Shown: positions 1-8,367, counted from the first letter of the stretch. The stretch: 19,089 nt of DNA from Clostridia bacterium (GCA_028699795.1 JAQVTZ010000003.1:1-19089), one strand, 5' to 3'. The notes: generated by a model not told the origin, from the sequence alone. Numbers and translations: made by a program.

Positions 1-2
1 TT

Positions 3-1316
3 TCGAAGGTATTTTACGAAATCAAAGAGATATTACTTACCGAACTTGCAGAAAAAGAGCATCATGTCGATACCGCCACGCTTACAGCGGAAGTATGCAA
101 CAGATGTTGCGCCAATTGTAGCCATGCTGCAACTTGCAGAGAGGCTCTGGGAGGCTCGGATACTGGTGTTGTGGTGCAGGGATTGGTGCTTGCAGCACTA
201 GATAACGGCAAGGCAACGATATTGGATACGCCGTCATTTTTGAGTTCTCGATGCAAAAAAATCAATGGGATGATCAGCGCGACAAACGATGTGATAGAAC
301 GGCACAAACAATTTTGTCAAAGGCGGGCGCATATTGATGAGGGTCGCGAGATGTTGGGCGAGCAAATGGGCGGTGTTGCCGAATTGATGGAAGAGTTAAA
401 AGAAGAAATCAACAAAAAGCTGTCTTACGATACCGCTTTAGAGAATAAACTTATGGAAGAGTTGACCCGTTTTAACATTGGCGCAGTCGAGGCTGCCGTG
501 TATCATGGAGGCGGTAAAGGCAAAACGCTTACATTGGTTGTAAAAGAATCGGATACGGGCAAACCCAAACTTACGGATACCATAAACGAGGTTATGGATT
601 GCCAAATGCAAGTTGTGAAGTCAGTACCCGGGGTGGACGGCAAGGTCACTTTGCATTATGAGACGGCTCCTGTTTATTCTGTCGTATACGGCGAAAGAGA
701 AATTGCCAAGGAAGAAGAAGAGATAAACGGCGACCGTCATAAGGTCATTAAGATATCGGAGGGCCGTGTGCTTTTAATTTTGTCCGACGGCATGGGTAGC
801 GGCAAAAATGCCTGTAAAACAAGCGGGTATGCGCTTACATTGATTGAAAGTTTATATAAAGCGGGATTTGGCTACCAAACCGTGGTAGGCGCGGTAGGCA
901 GATTGCTGAGTGTGCGGGATACGGAAGAGTTTAACGCATTGGATATTGCGGGGATTGACCTTTACAGCGGCGACGCCGACTTTATTAAGGCGGGAGGCCG
1001 CGAAAGCTTTCTCCTTACGGGAGGTATTGTCGAGGTAATCGAATGCGGTAGCCTTCCCGTGGGGATTACCGAAGAAACTGTTACCGTGGTAGAGCAAAGA
1101 AAACTTACGACCAACAGTTTTATTGTCATGGTGTCGGACGGTGTCATTGACAGCTTGGGCCGCGAAACCATCATCAAACTATTGGAAGAAACCGATACCG
1201 CCAATCCCGATGCGATTGCCGAAAATATGATTTCCAATGTCAAAAGGTTGTCGGGAGAGACCGTCCGTGACGATGCCAGCGTTTTGGTAGCGAAGATTTT
1301 TAAGAACAGTGTTTAG
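3..1316 (+). CDS. spoIIE: Stage II sporulation protein E (SpoIIE), C-terminal part, truncated by the window start
   Basis: SpoIIE is the PP2C-family serine phosphatase that dephosphorylates SpoIIAA in the forespore and so triggers sigma-F activity; it also acts at the polar septum. The frame is open from base 3, so the N-terminal membrane region and the true start lie outside the window; the in-frame GTG at 171 is internal. Visible parts are a cysteine cluster (codons at 96, 105, 108, 117 and 135) typical of the SpoIIE central region, then a helical linker, then the phosphatase domain. The domain carries LILSDGMGSG, with metal-binding Asp and the family's DGMGSG signature, and later IVMVSDGVID and a closing RDDASVLVAKI segment. 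The C-terminus looks complete. The identification is strong because DGMGSG together with the upstream Cys cluster is specific to this family. It indicates an endospore former. Confidence 0.93.
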   Translation, partial: SKVFYEIKEILLTELAEKEHHVDTATLTAEVCNRCCANCSHAATCREALGGSDTGVVVQGLVLAALDNGKATILDTPSFLSSRCKKINGMISATNDVIERHKQFCQRRAHIDEGREMLGEQMGGVAELMEELKEEINKKLSYDTALENKLMEELTRFNIGAVEAAVYHGGGKGKTLTLVVKESDTGKPKLTDTINEVMDCQMQVVKSVPGVDGKVTLHYETAPVYSVVYGEREIAKEEEEINGDRHKVIKISEGRVLLILSDGMGSGKNACKTSGYALTLIESLYKAGFGYQTVVGAVGRLLSVRDTEEFNALDIAGIDLYSGDADFIKAGGRESFLLTGGIVEVIECGSLPVGITEETVTVVEQRKLTTNSFIVMVSDGVIDSLGRETIIKLLEETDTANPDAIAENMISNVKRLSGETVRDDASVLVAKIFKNSV

Positions 1317-1338
1317 AGTGTAGTGGTGGAGTTAGTGA

Positions 1339-1418
1339 TAGATTTAGTTTGGAGTGTGGAGGGTGGAGTTATGGATAAATAAAAATTACAAATTACAATG
1401 TACAAATTACAAATGTGG
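1339..1418 (+). repeat. Two repeat modules shared with the right end of the window
   Basis: Two short modules lie side by side here. Module B, 1339-1374, starts TAGATTTAGT and ends GTGGAGTTATGG. Module A, 1383-1418, is a 36-nt ATTACAAAT-type block. Both recur at 18988-19066 in reverse complement: module A matches 19031-19066 at 34 of 36 positions by hand alignment, and the ends of module B match 19021-19030 and 18988-18999 exactly. The order of the modules is swapped between the two places. Confidence 0.75.
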
Positions 1419-1582
1419 ATTAGAGTTTATTGTGGCTTGTGCGGCATAAAACCGCCTATTTTCCTCGACAATAGCGCTGCTATTGCCTTCGTCAAAACGG
1501 CGTTTTTCTACTCGAAAATCCATCCGAAATTCCTCGAAGGGTGCTTAGAGGTACCCAATTTGTACATTGTAATTTGTAATTT
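1383..1582. repeat. Palindromic intergenic element with perfect 26-bp inverted ends
   Basis: Positions 1383-1408 and 1557-1582 are perfect reverse complements (26 bp, beginning AAATTACAAATTACAATG on the left). The roughly 150 bases between them contain a further perfect small hairpin, CAATAGC-GCT-GCTATTG at about 1468-1486. There is no transposase and no convincing coding sequence. It sits in the convergent gap between spoIIE and fhs. It could be a MITE-like nonautonomous element, a REP-like palindromic repeat, or a structured 3' UTR. An apparent reading frame at 1398-1613 runs through both inverted repeats and is not a credible gene. Confidence 0.7.
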
Positions 1583-1593
1583 AATTCAGAATA

Positions 1594-3294
1594 TTAAAAC
1601 AGTCCCTCAATAACCCCGTCGTCCGAGATTGTCATTTTGACGGCGGCGGGTGTTTTGGGCAGGCCGGGCATCAACAGGATATTGCCGCAAACGGCAACGA
1701 TAAACTCGCTTCCAGCGCGGACATAGAGGTCCCTCACCGTAAAATCAAACCCTTGCGGCCGACCGAGTAAAGCGGGATCCGCCGAAAAAGAATATTGCGT
1801 TTTGGCAATACACACGGGCAAATTGCGGAATTCGGATTGGTTAATGAGTTCGGATTTTGCCTTGGCTTCGGGTGTGTAAATAATTTTGCCCGCGCCGTAA
1901 ATCTTGGTGGCTATCGCTTCTATTTTGGATTCGATATCGGCATCCAAAGAATAGGTAAAAGTGGGGCTTGCGGGTTCTTTGCTTTTGCAAAGCGAAGCAA
2001 CTTCTTGCGCAAGTCCTTCACATCCCGCGCCGCCGTGCGCCCAACACTCAGCCACAAATGCTTTTGCGCCCAACTTTTCGGCTTCTTTTTGGATAGTAGA
2101 GATTTCGGCATCCGTATCTGTGGTAAACCTGTTAATTGCAACGACGACAGGCATCCCAAAATGGTCTTTGAGATTATGGATATGTCCTGCAAGATTGACG
2201 ATACCCTTTTCTAATGCTTCGATGTTTTGGGCGTTAATGTTTTCTTTAGGGCAGCCGCCGTTATATTTCAGCGCGCGTGCGGTGACCACCAGCACGACGG
2301 CGGACGGCTTAAGATGGCTGTTGCGGCATTTAATATCAAAAAACTTTTCTGCCCCGAGTTCGGCGCCGAAACCCGCTTCGGTTACAACGATATCGGCAAG
2401 GCTTAGGGCAAGTTTCGTCGCTCTTACGCTGTTACACCCATGGGCGATATTGGCAAAGGGGCCGCCATGAATAATGGCGGGTGTGGCTTCCAGCGTCTGC
2501 ACAAGATTGGGGTATAAGGCGTCTTTTAATACAATTGCCATGGGGTCTGCCGCGTTCAGTTGTTTTGCGCGCACAATTGCACCTTTGTTATCATATCCTA
2601 TTACAATATTCCCAAGTCTTCGTTTCAGGTCACTTAAATTTTCGGACAAGCAGAGGATTGCCATAATTTCGGAGGCGGCTGTAATGACAAACCCGTCTTT
2701 GCGGGGAATGCCGTTTATGTCGCCGCCCAAAGCGCAATCTATCACACGCAACGCGCGGTCATTCATATCGAGGCATCGTTGCCACTCTATACGGTCGAGA
2801 TTTAGATCCAGTTCGTTGCCTTGCTTAATATGATTGTCGATGAGTGCCGACAGCAGATTGTTGGCGGTAGTGATTGCGTGAAAGTCTCCTGTGAAGTGCA
2901 GGTTGATGTCTTCCATAGGAATTACTTGGGCGTAACCGCCTCCGGTCGCGCCGCCTTTAACGCCGAACACGGGTCCTAAAGAGGGTTCACGCAGGGCAAG
3001 ACATACCTTTTCGCCGATGCGCGATAAGCCGTCCGCAAGCCCTACCGATACGGTTGTTTTGCCTTCGCCAAAGGGCGTGGGATTGATGGCGGTCACAAGT
3101 ATGAGGCGTCCTTTCATTTCGGAAGAAGGCTCTTTGGTGAGTTTTGCTTTATGCTTTCCGTACAATTCGATATGGGCTTCATCTATGCCGAGTTTTATCG
3201 CGATGCGGGAAATTGGTTGGGGCGTCACGCGACGCGCAATTTCGATATCGGTCAACGCTTTGCTTTGTTGTTTGCCGTGTTCTTTCTTATTCAT
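1594..3294 (-). CDS. fhs: Formate--tetrahydrofolate ligase
   Basis: This enzyme makes 10-formyl-THF from formate, ATP and THF in the cytoplasm. It supplies one-carbon units for purines and formyl-Met and, in acetogens, runs the methyl branch of the Wood-Ljungdahl pathway. The 566 residues are close to the family's usual length of about 556. The P-loop NPTPFGEGKTT is at about residues 71-81, followed by the strongly conserved block REPSLGPVFGVKGGATGGG and the nearby LHFTGDFHAI, then GGPFANIAHGCNS. The C-terminal GLPKTPAA region is intact. The ATG at 3294 is preceded by an AGGA-type ribosome binding site about 12 nt away. It starts 24 bp after the stop of the oxidoreductase gene, so the two are probably cotranscribed. 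No neighbouring gene in the window belongs to one-carbon metabolism. Confidence 0.97.
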   Translation of the reverse strand: MNKKEHGKQQSKALTDIEIARRVTPQPISRIAIKLGIDEAHIELYGKHKAKLTKEPSSEMKGRLILVTAINPTPFGEGKTTVSVGLADGLSRIGEKVCLALREPSLGPVFGVKGGATGGGYAQVIPMEDINLHFTGDFHAITTANNLLSALIDNHIKQGNELDLNLDRIEWQRCLDMNDRALRVIDCALGGDINGIPRKDGFVITAASEIMAILCLSENLSDLKRRLGNIVIGYDNKGAIVRAKQLNAADPMAIVLKDALYPNLVQTLEATPAIIHGGPFANIAHGCNSVRATKLALSLADIVVTEAGFGAELGAEKFFDIKCRNSHLKPSAVVLVVTARALKYNGGCPKENINAQNIEALEKGIVNLAGHIHNLKDHFGMPVVVAINRFTTDTDAEISTIQKEAEKLGAKAFVAECWAHGGAGCEGLAQEVASLCKSKEPASPTFTYSLDADIESKIEAIATKIYGAGKIIYTPEAKAKSELINQSEFRNLPVCIAKTQYSFSADPALLGRPQGFDFTVRDLYVRAGSEFIVAVCGNILLMPGLPKTPAAVKMTISDDGVIEGLF

Positions 3295-3318
3295 GAAGCT
3301 CTATTCCTAACCTAAAAT

Positions 3319-4581
3319 TTAATTGTTTGTTTCTTCTTTGACAACCGTTTTGCCCGACTTTCTGGATTCTTCTGCAAGAAAAGCGGTTTTGTGGCTTTCG
3401 AGCGTGGTCTCTAGCAAGGAAAGACGGGGATTCTTGATTCCTTTTTCTAAAAAATCTACGAAGTCGCGGATAATCATCCTATCGCCGCCGAGGTGGCCCA
3501 AAAGCGCGGTTAGCCGTCCTACTTTGACGGTTTTGGTAGGACCTCCGAACACGCTCACGCGGAACTTTCCGTCTTTGTCGTTGCCGAAGATTTCGCCTTG
3601 GGTGCCATAGATATGGATACGACGAAAACAGTCTTTGCTGAACGCGGTCATGGTAAGCGTTGCCGTGACGCCGTCCTCGAGTTTCATATTGACTACTTGG
3701 TTCTCCATTACATCGTTGTCGCTTCTGTAAACGCACCTGCCGTAAGGCGAAGTCTTGAGCGCCTCTTTCAGTTCTTTAATAGAAGCGTGAGGTTTGCCTG
3801 TGACAAGGGTTTTGTTGACAATCATTTTGGGTATCGTATAACGCGTGACGCCGTAATAGATTTTGCGCACATCAAAAGGACAATCTGCCCTGTGGGCGCA
3901 TCCGTCCAAACAATAAGCCGTACTGCCTTCGGGCGCATTTTGCGGCAAAAACAGTTTGCGGGATCCGTTGCTGTTTAGGCTGACACATTTTTTGCCCGTA
4001 AAGTAATAAATAATATCCAAATCGTGACAACATTTTGCAAGAATCGAGGGGGAAGTTTCGGACTCTTTGCGCCAGTTTCCGCGTACATAGCTGTGACTAT
4101 AATGCCAATAGCCGATATTCTCGGTTTGGTTGATGCCGACGATTTCGCCAATCGCGCCGCTGTCCAACACCTTTTTGATTGCATTATAAAATGGCGCATA
4201 GCGCAGCACATGACAAACGACTACTTGCAAATCTTTCTTTTTGGCAAGATGATAAAGAGTTTCGCACTCTTCGTATACGGGCGATACGGGCTTTTCGAGA
4301 AGAATATGGTAACCCGCTTCTAAGGCTTGCATGGCATGCCCGAAATGGTCTCTGTCTTGTGTCGCGATAATAATGGCGTCGGCAAGTTTGCCTGCCGCGA
4401 AAAACTCTTTGTCGCTGCTGTAAGCCGCCGATTGCGGCAGACCGAATGCTACGCGCTTGCTTTCTAGCACACTTTTATTTTTTTCGCACAACGCGACGAT
4501 TCGGGCGTCTTTGTTTTTGGAAAGTTGATATGCGTAAATTCTTCCGCGGTTGCCAAGACCGATAATCGCTACTTTTAACAT
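3319..4581 (-). CDS. Gfo/Idh/MocA-family NAD(P)-dependent oxidoreductase
   Basis: This is a predicted soluble dehydrogenase of 420 residues, acting on a sugar, inositol or related polyol. The N-terminal Rossmann fold has GLGNRG at residues 8-13. The family's EKP motif, whose Lys is catalytic, is at about 96-98 in LLEKPVSP. A CCHDLD segment at about 184-189 holds the His/Asp positions expected in the catalytic domain. Three cysteines at about 224, 228 and 234 (CLDGCAHRADC) form a small cluster that I take to be a subgroup trait, possibly a metal or structural site; that is inference. The ATG has GGAG upstream and a near-consensus sigma-A promoter lies in the gap before it. It is the first gene of a likely two-gene unit with fhs. 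The substrate cannot be read from the sequence. Confidence 0.9.
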   Translation of the reverse strand: MLKVAIIGLGNRGRIYAYQLSKNKDARIVALCEKNKSVLESKRVAFGLPQSAAYSSDKEFFAAGKLADAIIIATQDRDHFGHAMQALEAGYHILLEKPVSPVYEECETLYHLAKKKDLQVVVCHVLRYAPFYNAIKKVLDSGAIGEIVGINQTENIGYWHYSHSYVRGNWRKESETSPSILAKCCHDLDIIYYFTGKKCVSLNSNGSRKLFLPQNAPEGSTAYCLDGCAHRADCPFDVRKIYYGVTRYTIPKMIVNKTLVTGKPHASIKELKEALKTSPYGRCVYRSDNDVMENQVVNMKLEDGVTATLTMTAFSKDCFRRIHIYGTQGEIFGNDKDGKFRVSVFGGPTKTVKVGRLTALLGHLGGDRMIIRDFVDFLEKGIKNPRLSLLETTLESHKTAFLAEESRKSGKTVVKEETNN

Positions 4582-4618
4582 AAGTACACTCCGTTTTATC
4601 CTATATTATTCTGCCGTC

Positions 4619-4647
4619 ATTCTATCACCAAACAGGTAAAATGTCAA
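4619..4647 (-). promoter_or_regulatory. Strong sigma-A promoter for the oxidoreductase-fhs unit
   Basis: On the minus strand the -35 is TTGACA (4647-4642), the spacer is 17 nt, and the -10 is TAGAAT (4624-4619) with an upstream TG giving an extended -10. The start codon is at 4581, with GGAG just before it. Confidence 0.8.
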
Positions 4648-4735
4648 TGATTCGGCGGGATTCGGCATACGCTACCATTGCCCAAAAAATGTCACGCTCT
4701 ATCTTACTGCCGCATATATTGGGCGGGGGATTCTC

Positions 4736-5149
4736 ATGGAAAACGATTATATGGAAACTCTGGCAAGAGCCTACAATTCGCGTCTGCATTCCGTCCCGAA
4801 TTCCGCCAATCTTTCGCTATTGGAGGAAGCAGGCGAACTCGTCGAAAGACAAATTTCTTGTATCGACCAGATCATGTCGGTATACAAACAATCCAACCGT
4901 TCTTTGGCCTATCTCAAAAGTCTGAAACAGGCGACCGAAAGAGAGCTGATTTCGCTGGGCGCAAGAAATAAGGTGCCGAGTTATGCGCTACCCTCGCAAG
5001 AGAAAAGCCGCAACCCGTTCAATAGTCTCATTGACCTTCAGATAGACTTGTTTATCACATTGGACACTCTAAAAGAGGAGGGCGCGGAAATCGATTGTCT
5101 GCTTGCCCGCGAAACGCGCGCGCTGGGATTATTCGGTTTGTTGCGATAG
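4736..5149 (+). CDS. Small hypothetical, helix-rich protein
   Basis: I do not recognise this 137-residue protein. It has no signal peptide or membrane segment. It looks almost entirely alpha-helical, with long charged amphipathic stretches (for example LSLLEEAGELVERQISCIDQ and SLIDLQIDLFITLDTLKEEG) broken by a Pro/Ser-rich hinge around residues 80-94. That suggests a two-part helical bundle or a coiled-coil protein. The ATG at 4736 follows a GGGGG-type ribosome binding site six nt upstream. Its 3' end overlaps the convergent ferredoxin-domain gene by 21 bp. It stands alone on the plus strand, and no strong promoter was found before it (TTGCCC, 16-nt spacer, TATCTT at about 4679-4706 is weak). 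It is probably real, given the start context and protein-like composition. Confidence 0.65.
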   Translation: MENDYMETLARAYNSRLHSVPNSANLSLLEEAGELVERQISCIDQIMSVYKQSNRSLAYLKSLKQATERELISLGARNKVPSYALPSQEKSRNPFNSLIDLQIDLFITLDTLKEEGAEIDCLLARETRALGLFGLLR

Positions 5150-6157
5150 CGAAAAGAGTTCTTGCCAACGCTCCTCGTCTGCAAGATGGAGTAAGACAAT
5201 TTTGCGGCTCCATTTGTTCAGCCGCGTCTTGTAGCGGTTGTCTTCTACGGCGCGCGCGGCGCGCACGGTGGCGGCGCTTTCTTTGTGCTCCCACGAACAT
5301 TCCGCTTTGTTAAGATAGTCGGCAATTTCCTTTGGAAGGGTTCCCACCTCATAAATCGCAGTCGGTTGATAAGTTTCGCAAAAATAGCGAACGGTTGCGG
5401 CAAAGGCGGTATTGGCGCAGTCTGCGTCTTCCGTAAGTTGCGCCGTTGCAATCACGCTCTCGCCTTTATAGAAGAATTGATAACCGTGTTCTGCGAGCAG
5501 CAGGAGGCTGTTATCGGGTAAGTCATCCAATTCTAAAAGATCTAAACTGCCGGTAGTGGCGTTGGGGAAAGGCGGCAAATACACTTCTTCCGCGGGCATA
5601 TCGAACTTTGATGCCTCCAAAGTGTCTCCCATTTGTAAAAATCCGTCTTCCGTATCAAAACTTCTGCCGCAAAAGGCGCGCATTCGCGCGGCGGTACCCG
5701 CGACCAGCATAACCGTTGCTTTGGGCACCCCGTATTTTTCGAACAGTTCGATAGACTGTTTGCCCACAAGACTTCGCAGCTTGACCGTGTCCGCTTCGGG
5801 AGAAGAGACAACCAGCGTCTCCACGATGCCGTCTTCTACAATACTTATTTCGGAGACACGATCGCCGAGTATCGCGGTAATCATGGCCTCGCTTAATTTG
5901 CGCGGCGCGGGTATCTGTTGCATAAAAGAATCGATTTCAATCGGATTATCGATGGTTTTGTCGCAAGCAAGGCGCAACCCCTCCGCAATGTCTTTTGCCG
6001 TAAAAAAGCGGTAGTCAAGTTCGGTAGGAGCGAGCATCGGCGCGACGATTTTGCATCTGCCGCATACGCCTTTGCCGCCGCACGGAAAACGGAAGCCCTC
6101 GTTTTCGAGAGCTTCGCGAAGTTTTTTGGAGGGTGTAGGATAAACTTTTATTTTCAT
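5129..6157 (-). CDS. 2Fe-2S ferredoxin-domain protein resembling a shortened RACE (DUF4445-type) corrinoid activator
   Basis: The N-terminal domain is a plant-type 2Fe-2S ferredoxin: C26, C32 and C35 in CGGKGVCGRC, and C65 in LRLAC. The Cx5Cx2C...C pattern followed by a LACD segment is typical of reductive activators of corrinoid enzymes (RACE, COG3894). Those proteins are usually about 600 residues with an ATP-binding ASKHA domain; this one is 342. The remainder keeps the general order of that domain (a VMLVAGTAARM segment where the family has a GN-type motif, then LPPFPN). The nucleotide-binding signatures expected there, such as DIGTNGE and AAGPAFEG, are absent. I infer an electron-transfer protein with a shortened, probably non-ATPase scaffold. 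It is the last gene of a three-gene unit, 11 bp after the membrane-anchored unknown. No corrinoid protein or methyltransferase is in the window. Confidence 0.7.
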   Translation of the reverse strand: MKIKVYPTPSKKLREALENEGFRFPCGGKGVCGRCKIVAPMLAPTELDYRFFTAKDIAEGLRLACDKTIDNPIEIDSFMQQIPAPRKLSEAMITAILGDRVSEISIVEDGIVETLVVSSPEADTVKLRSLVGKQSIELFEKYGVPKATVMLVAGTAARMRAFCGRSFDTEDGFLQMGDTLEASKFDMPAEEVYLPPFPNATTGSLDLLELDDLPDNSLLLLAEHGYQFFYKGESVIATAQLTEDADCANTAFAATVRYFCETYQPTAIYEVGTLPKEIADYLNKAECSWEHKESAATVRAARAVEDNRYKTRLNKWSRKIVLLHLADEERWQELFSLSQQTE

Positions 6158-6168
6158 AATCTTTACTC

Positions 6169-7500
6169 TTAAATGAAACGGATTTCGACCGCGTCGATTT
6201 CGACGGTAGGCGTTTTGCGAATGGTCTGCACCGAAGAAATGGTAACGGGCGCTCCCGTATAATCTTTGATATACATATATCCGCCGTTGTTGTCTATGGC
6301 GACACCCGAACCTATTGTTAGATTGAACCCATTGGTTTCGATATTAAACACCGAGGTAAATACGGTATCCGCGGGGATTTCGGCATCGCCATTCAAAACC
6401 AAAATATCACCGTTGCGGAAGCTGGGGTAAGCAAAGGCAGATAATGTAGCCTGTGTGATGACGCCGCTCACATTAAATACTCTGGGCGCGATAATCGTAG
6501 CGGCGTTTTCGGGAGCAGCAAGAATCGCTGCATATTCGCGCAAAACGGAGTTGGGACTTTTGTTATATAAGGACGCCTTTTGTTCGGGGGATGCCGAACT
6601 CAAATTGACATTATAAACACCCAATTGGATTAACCGATAAAGATTGGTGTCTTTAATTGTGGTCGTGAGAACGGTGGGGACGGCGGTTAGTAAGGTATCG
6701 GAAGGGATAATGCTGATAACACCGCTGTCATAATTTTTGAATACATCGGCGACCGTGAGGTCGGCAATTGCTTGATTGAGGTCGTTGGAGTTGAGTTTAA
6801 CATCGCGAAGCGCTTTAATGATGGGCTCGGAATTTTCGTCTACAGTAATGAGTTCGCCAATTGTGGTGTCCGCGAGGATGCCGTCCATGTTGTCGGAAAG
6901 CTCGGTCATTTGGATGACGCCCAGCTTTTGCATAAACTTACTGCTGCGGGGTTTGGATAGGTCTGGGTCGTCTTCGTATACCACCGTAATAAACTTGTCC
7001 AATGTCTCGTCGCCGAGGTCGGCAAAAGCTGCAGTAAGCTGTTTGTCGAGAAAAGCTTCGTCTTCAAAAAGCGGAAACTCGGGAAACTCTACGCCAAAAC
7101 TTTCTTGCAGGGTGCGTACTTTGATGCTGTCAATGATGCATTGCGGAAGGTCGGGAAAAGTGCTTGCGCGTATCACTTCGACATCGATTTCTAACGAAGA
7201 AGCGATGTTGGAAGACAGCGCGCTGTAACCGATGGCTTCTTCTATTTCGGCAATGGTTGCAGAATCCAGTTTTTGGAATTGAGAATAGACTTGTTTGCCG
7301 TAATCGAGGAGGGACATGGCGCGGAGCTCGTCAGATAAATCTAAATCGGGGACCTTATCGCCCACTTTGTCTTCGATGGTACCTACCATTCCGGCTTTTG
7401 TGAGCATAATATACCCCGTGAGCGCGATACCGCCTACGGCAAGTACCATGCCCACTACAATAGATATTAGTACTGTGGTCAGCCATCTGATAGGTTTCAT
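6169..7500 (-). CDS. Membrane-anchored extracytoplasmic protein of unknown function
   Basis: I do not recognise this 443-residue protein. It has one N-terminal hydrophobic segment (about residues 8-34, after MKPIRW) with no lipobox, so it is probably a signal anchor with the bulk outside the cell. The middle region (about 45-300) is acidic and mixed in structure, with recurring DL/LSD-type segments such as TIGELI and TVADVF. The C-terminal part (about 340-443) looks beta-rich, with alternating short hydrophobic strands (GDILVLNGDAEIPADT, FNLTIGSGVAIDNNGGYMYI) that suggest a beta-helix or beta-sandwich. GGAGG precedes the ATG, overlapping the end of the CvpA-like gene 12 bp upstream. The tight spacing on both sides suggests a shared job with the CvpA-like and ferredoxin-domain proteins. 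Confidence 0.8.
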   Translation of the reverse strand: MKPIRWLTTVLISIVVGMVLAVGGIALTGYIMLTKAGMVGTIEDKVGDKVPDLDLSDELRAMSLLDYGKQVYSQFQKLDSATIAEIEEAIGYSALSSNIASSLEIDVEVIRASTFPDLPQCIIDSIKVRTLQESFGVEFPEFPLFEDEAFLDKQLTAAFADLGDETLDKFITVVYEDDPDLSKPRSSKFMQKLGVIQMTELSDNMDGILADTTIGELITVDENSEPIIKALRDVKLNSNDLNQAIADLTVADVFKNYDSGVISIIPSDTLLTAVPTVLTTTIKDTNLYRLIQLGVYNVNLSSASPEQKASLYNKSPNSVLREYAAILAAPENAATIIAPRVFNVSGVITQATLSAFAYPSFRNGDILVLNGDAEIPADTVFTSVFNIETNGFNLTIGSGVAIDNNGGYMYIKDYTGAPVTISSVQTIRKTPTVEIDAVEIRFI

Positions 7501-7512
7501 GGTGTCCTCCTG

Positions 7513-8367
7513 TTACGATTGAGAACCGGGGAAGAGCTTCGTAAGGATATTTTGGAGATTGATTTTTTCTACAATATAAGTGTATATAAAGTTATTTTGC
7601 ATGACAAACTTGGTGAGATAAGAGCGGTCTATCGCGGTCATTACGGGTTCCATAAAAGTCATGTTCTGCATGATTTGTACCAGTGTTACGACAACAACGA
7701 CAATAACGGCGCCCATCGCAAGCCCGAACGCAAACCCCAACAACTTGTCTAAGAAATGCGCGACATAAAGGCTTGAGATCGCTTTGCGAAGCAGTTTCAT
7801 TAGAATAGCCATAATAATACGCAACAAAATGAGAAGAACAATAAAGGTGCCCGCCATGATAATAATGGAGGAAATCGAAAAGGTAATGGCATCCACCAAG
7901 TAAATATGGTCTACTTCTTCGTTTTGCAATGCATCCTCTATCATGGGCTTAATAAGTTTGTGAAGATTGAATTTTTCGTAAACGGTGCCTTCAAAAATAT
8001 ATTCGTAAGGCATCGCCGTACCGTCTTTGTCGCAAAGGAGTTGGTCGGGAGTTTCGGGGTCGTTATCGTAATCGTCATAGAATAAAGTGGTATAAGAACC
8101 CGGGAGCTTGGCCCCTATAGGTTGTTCTAGCGCGCTCATCAATTGGTTGTCCAGTTTGGTACCGTCTATAATAAGTTTGGATACGGGAGAAACCAGCCAA
8201 ATCGAAAGGCCGAGCACGGCTACCGCTGTAATGAGACCGAGCGACATTTTTACAATGCCTTTTTTGGCGCCCACAACGGCGAATAGTAACAATGTTGCTA
8301 CCAGTAGCACATCGATAGCGAGACCGATGAGCATATTGGTATCGAAACTTACAGCATTTAACAACAT
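7513..8367 (-). CDS. CvpA-family integral membrane protein
   Basis: This 284-residue protein matches the CvpA (colicin V production) family in layout. Two N-terminal membrane segments (about 10-25 and 37-57) contain the GAKKGIVKMSLGL stretch typical of the family. Two more follow near the C-terminus (about 165-190 and 208-232), with the conserved FLDKLLGFAFGLAMGAV motif. Between them lies an unusually long, acidic, presumably extracytoplasmic loop of about 100 residues (YDDYDNDPETPDQL and following), which makes the protein longer than ordinary CvpA proteins of about 160-200 residues. The ATG has AAGGAG nine nt upstream and a strong promoter. It is the first gene of the unit. CvpA family roles are poorly defined (envelope maintenance is one), so no specific function is assigned. 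Confidence 0.8.
   Translation of the reverse strand: MLLNAVSFDTNMLIGLAIDVLLVATLLLFAVVGAKKGIVKMSLGLITAVAVLGLSIWLVSPVSKLIIDGTKLDNQLMSALEQPIGAKLPGSYTTLFYDDYDNDPETPDQLLCDKDGTAMPYEYIFEGTVYEKFNLHKLIKPMIEDALQNEEVDHIYLVDAITFSISSIIIMAGTFIVLLILLRIIMAILMKLLRKAISSLYVAHFLDKLLGFAFGLAMGAVIVVVVVTLVQIMQNMTFMEPVMTAIDRSYLTKFVMQNNFIYTYIVEKINLQNILTKLFPGSQS

Noticed and set aside
171..1316. GTG at 171 as the start of the SpoIIE gene
   Set aside because: The frame is open to base 3 and the upstream part encodes the SpoIIE cysteine cluster, so the gene is cut by the window edge.
1398..1613. 71-residue plus-strand frame in the spoIIE-fhs gap
   Set aside because: Its ends are translations of the inverted repeat and it runs into the fhs 3' end; no ribosome binding site.
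1961..2470. Long plus-strand frames opposite fhs
   Set aside because: They are antisense shadows of a well-conserved enzyme, with Ser/Ala-rich low-complexity products.
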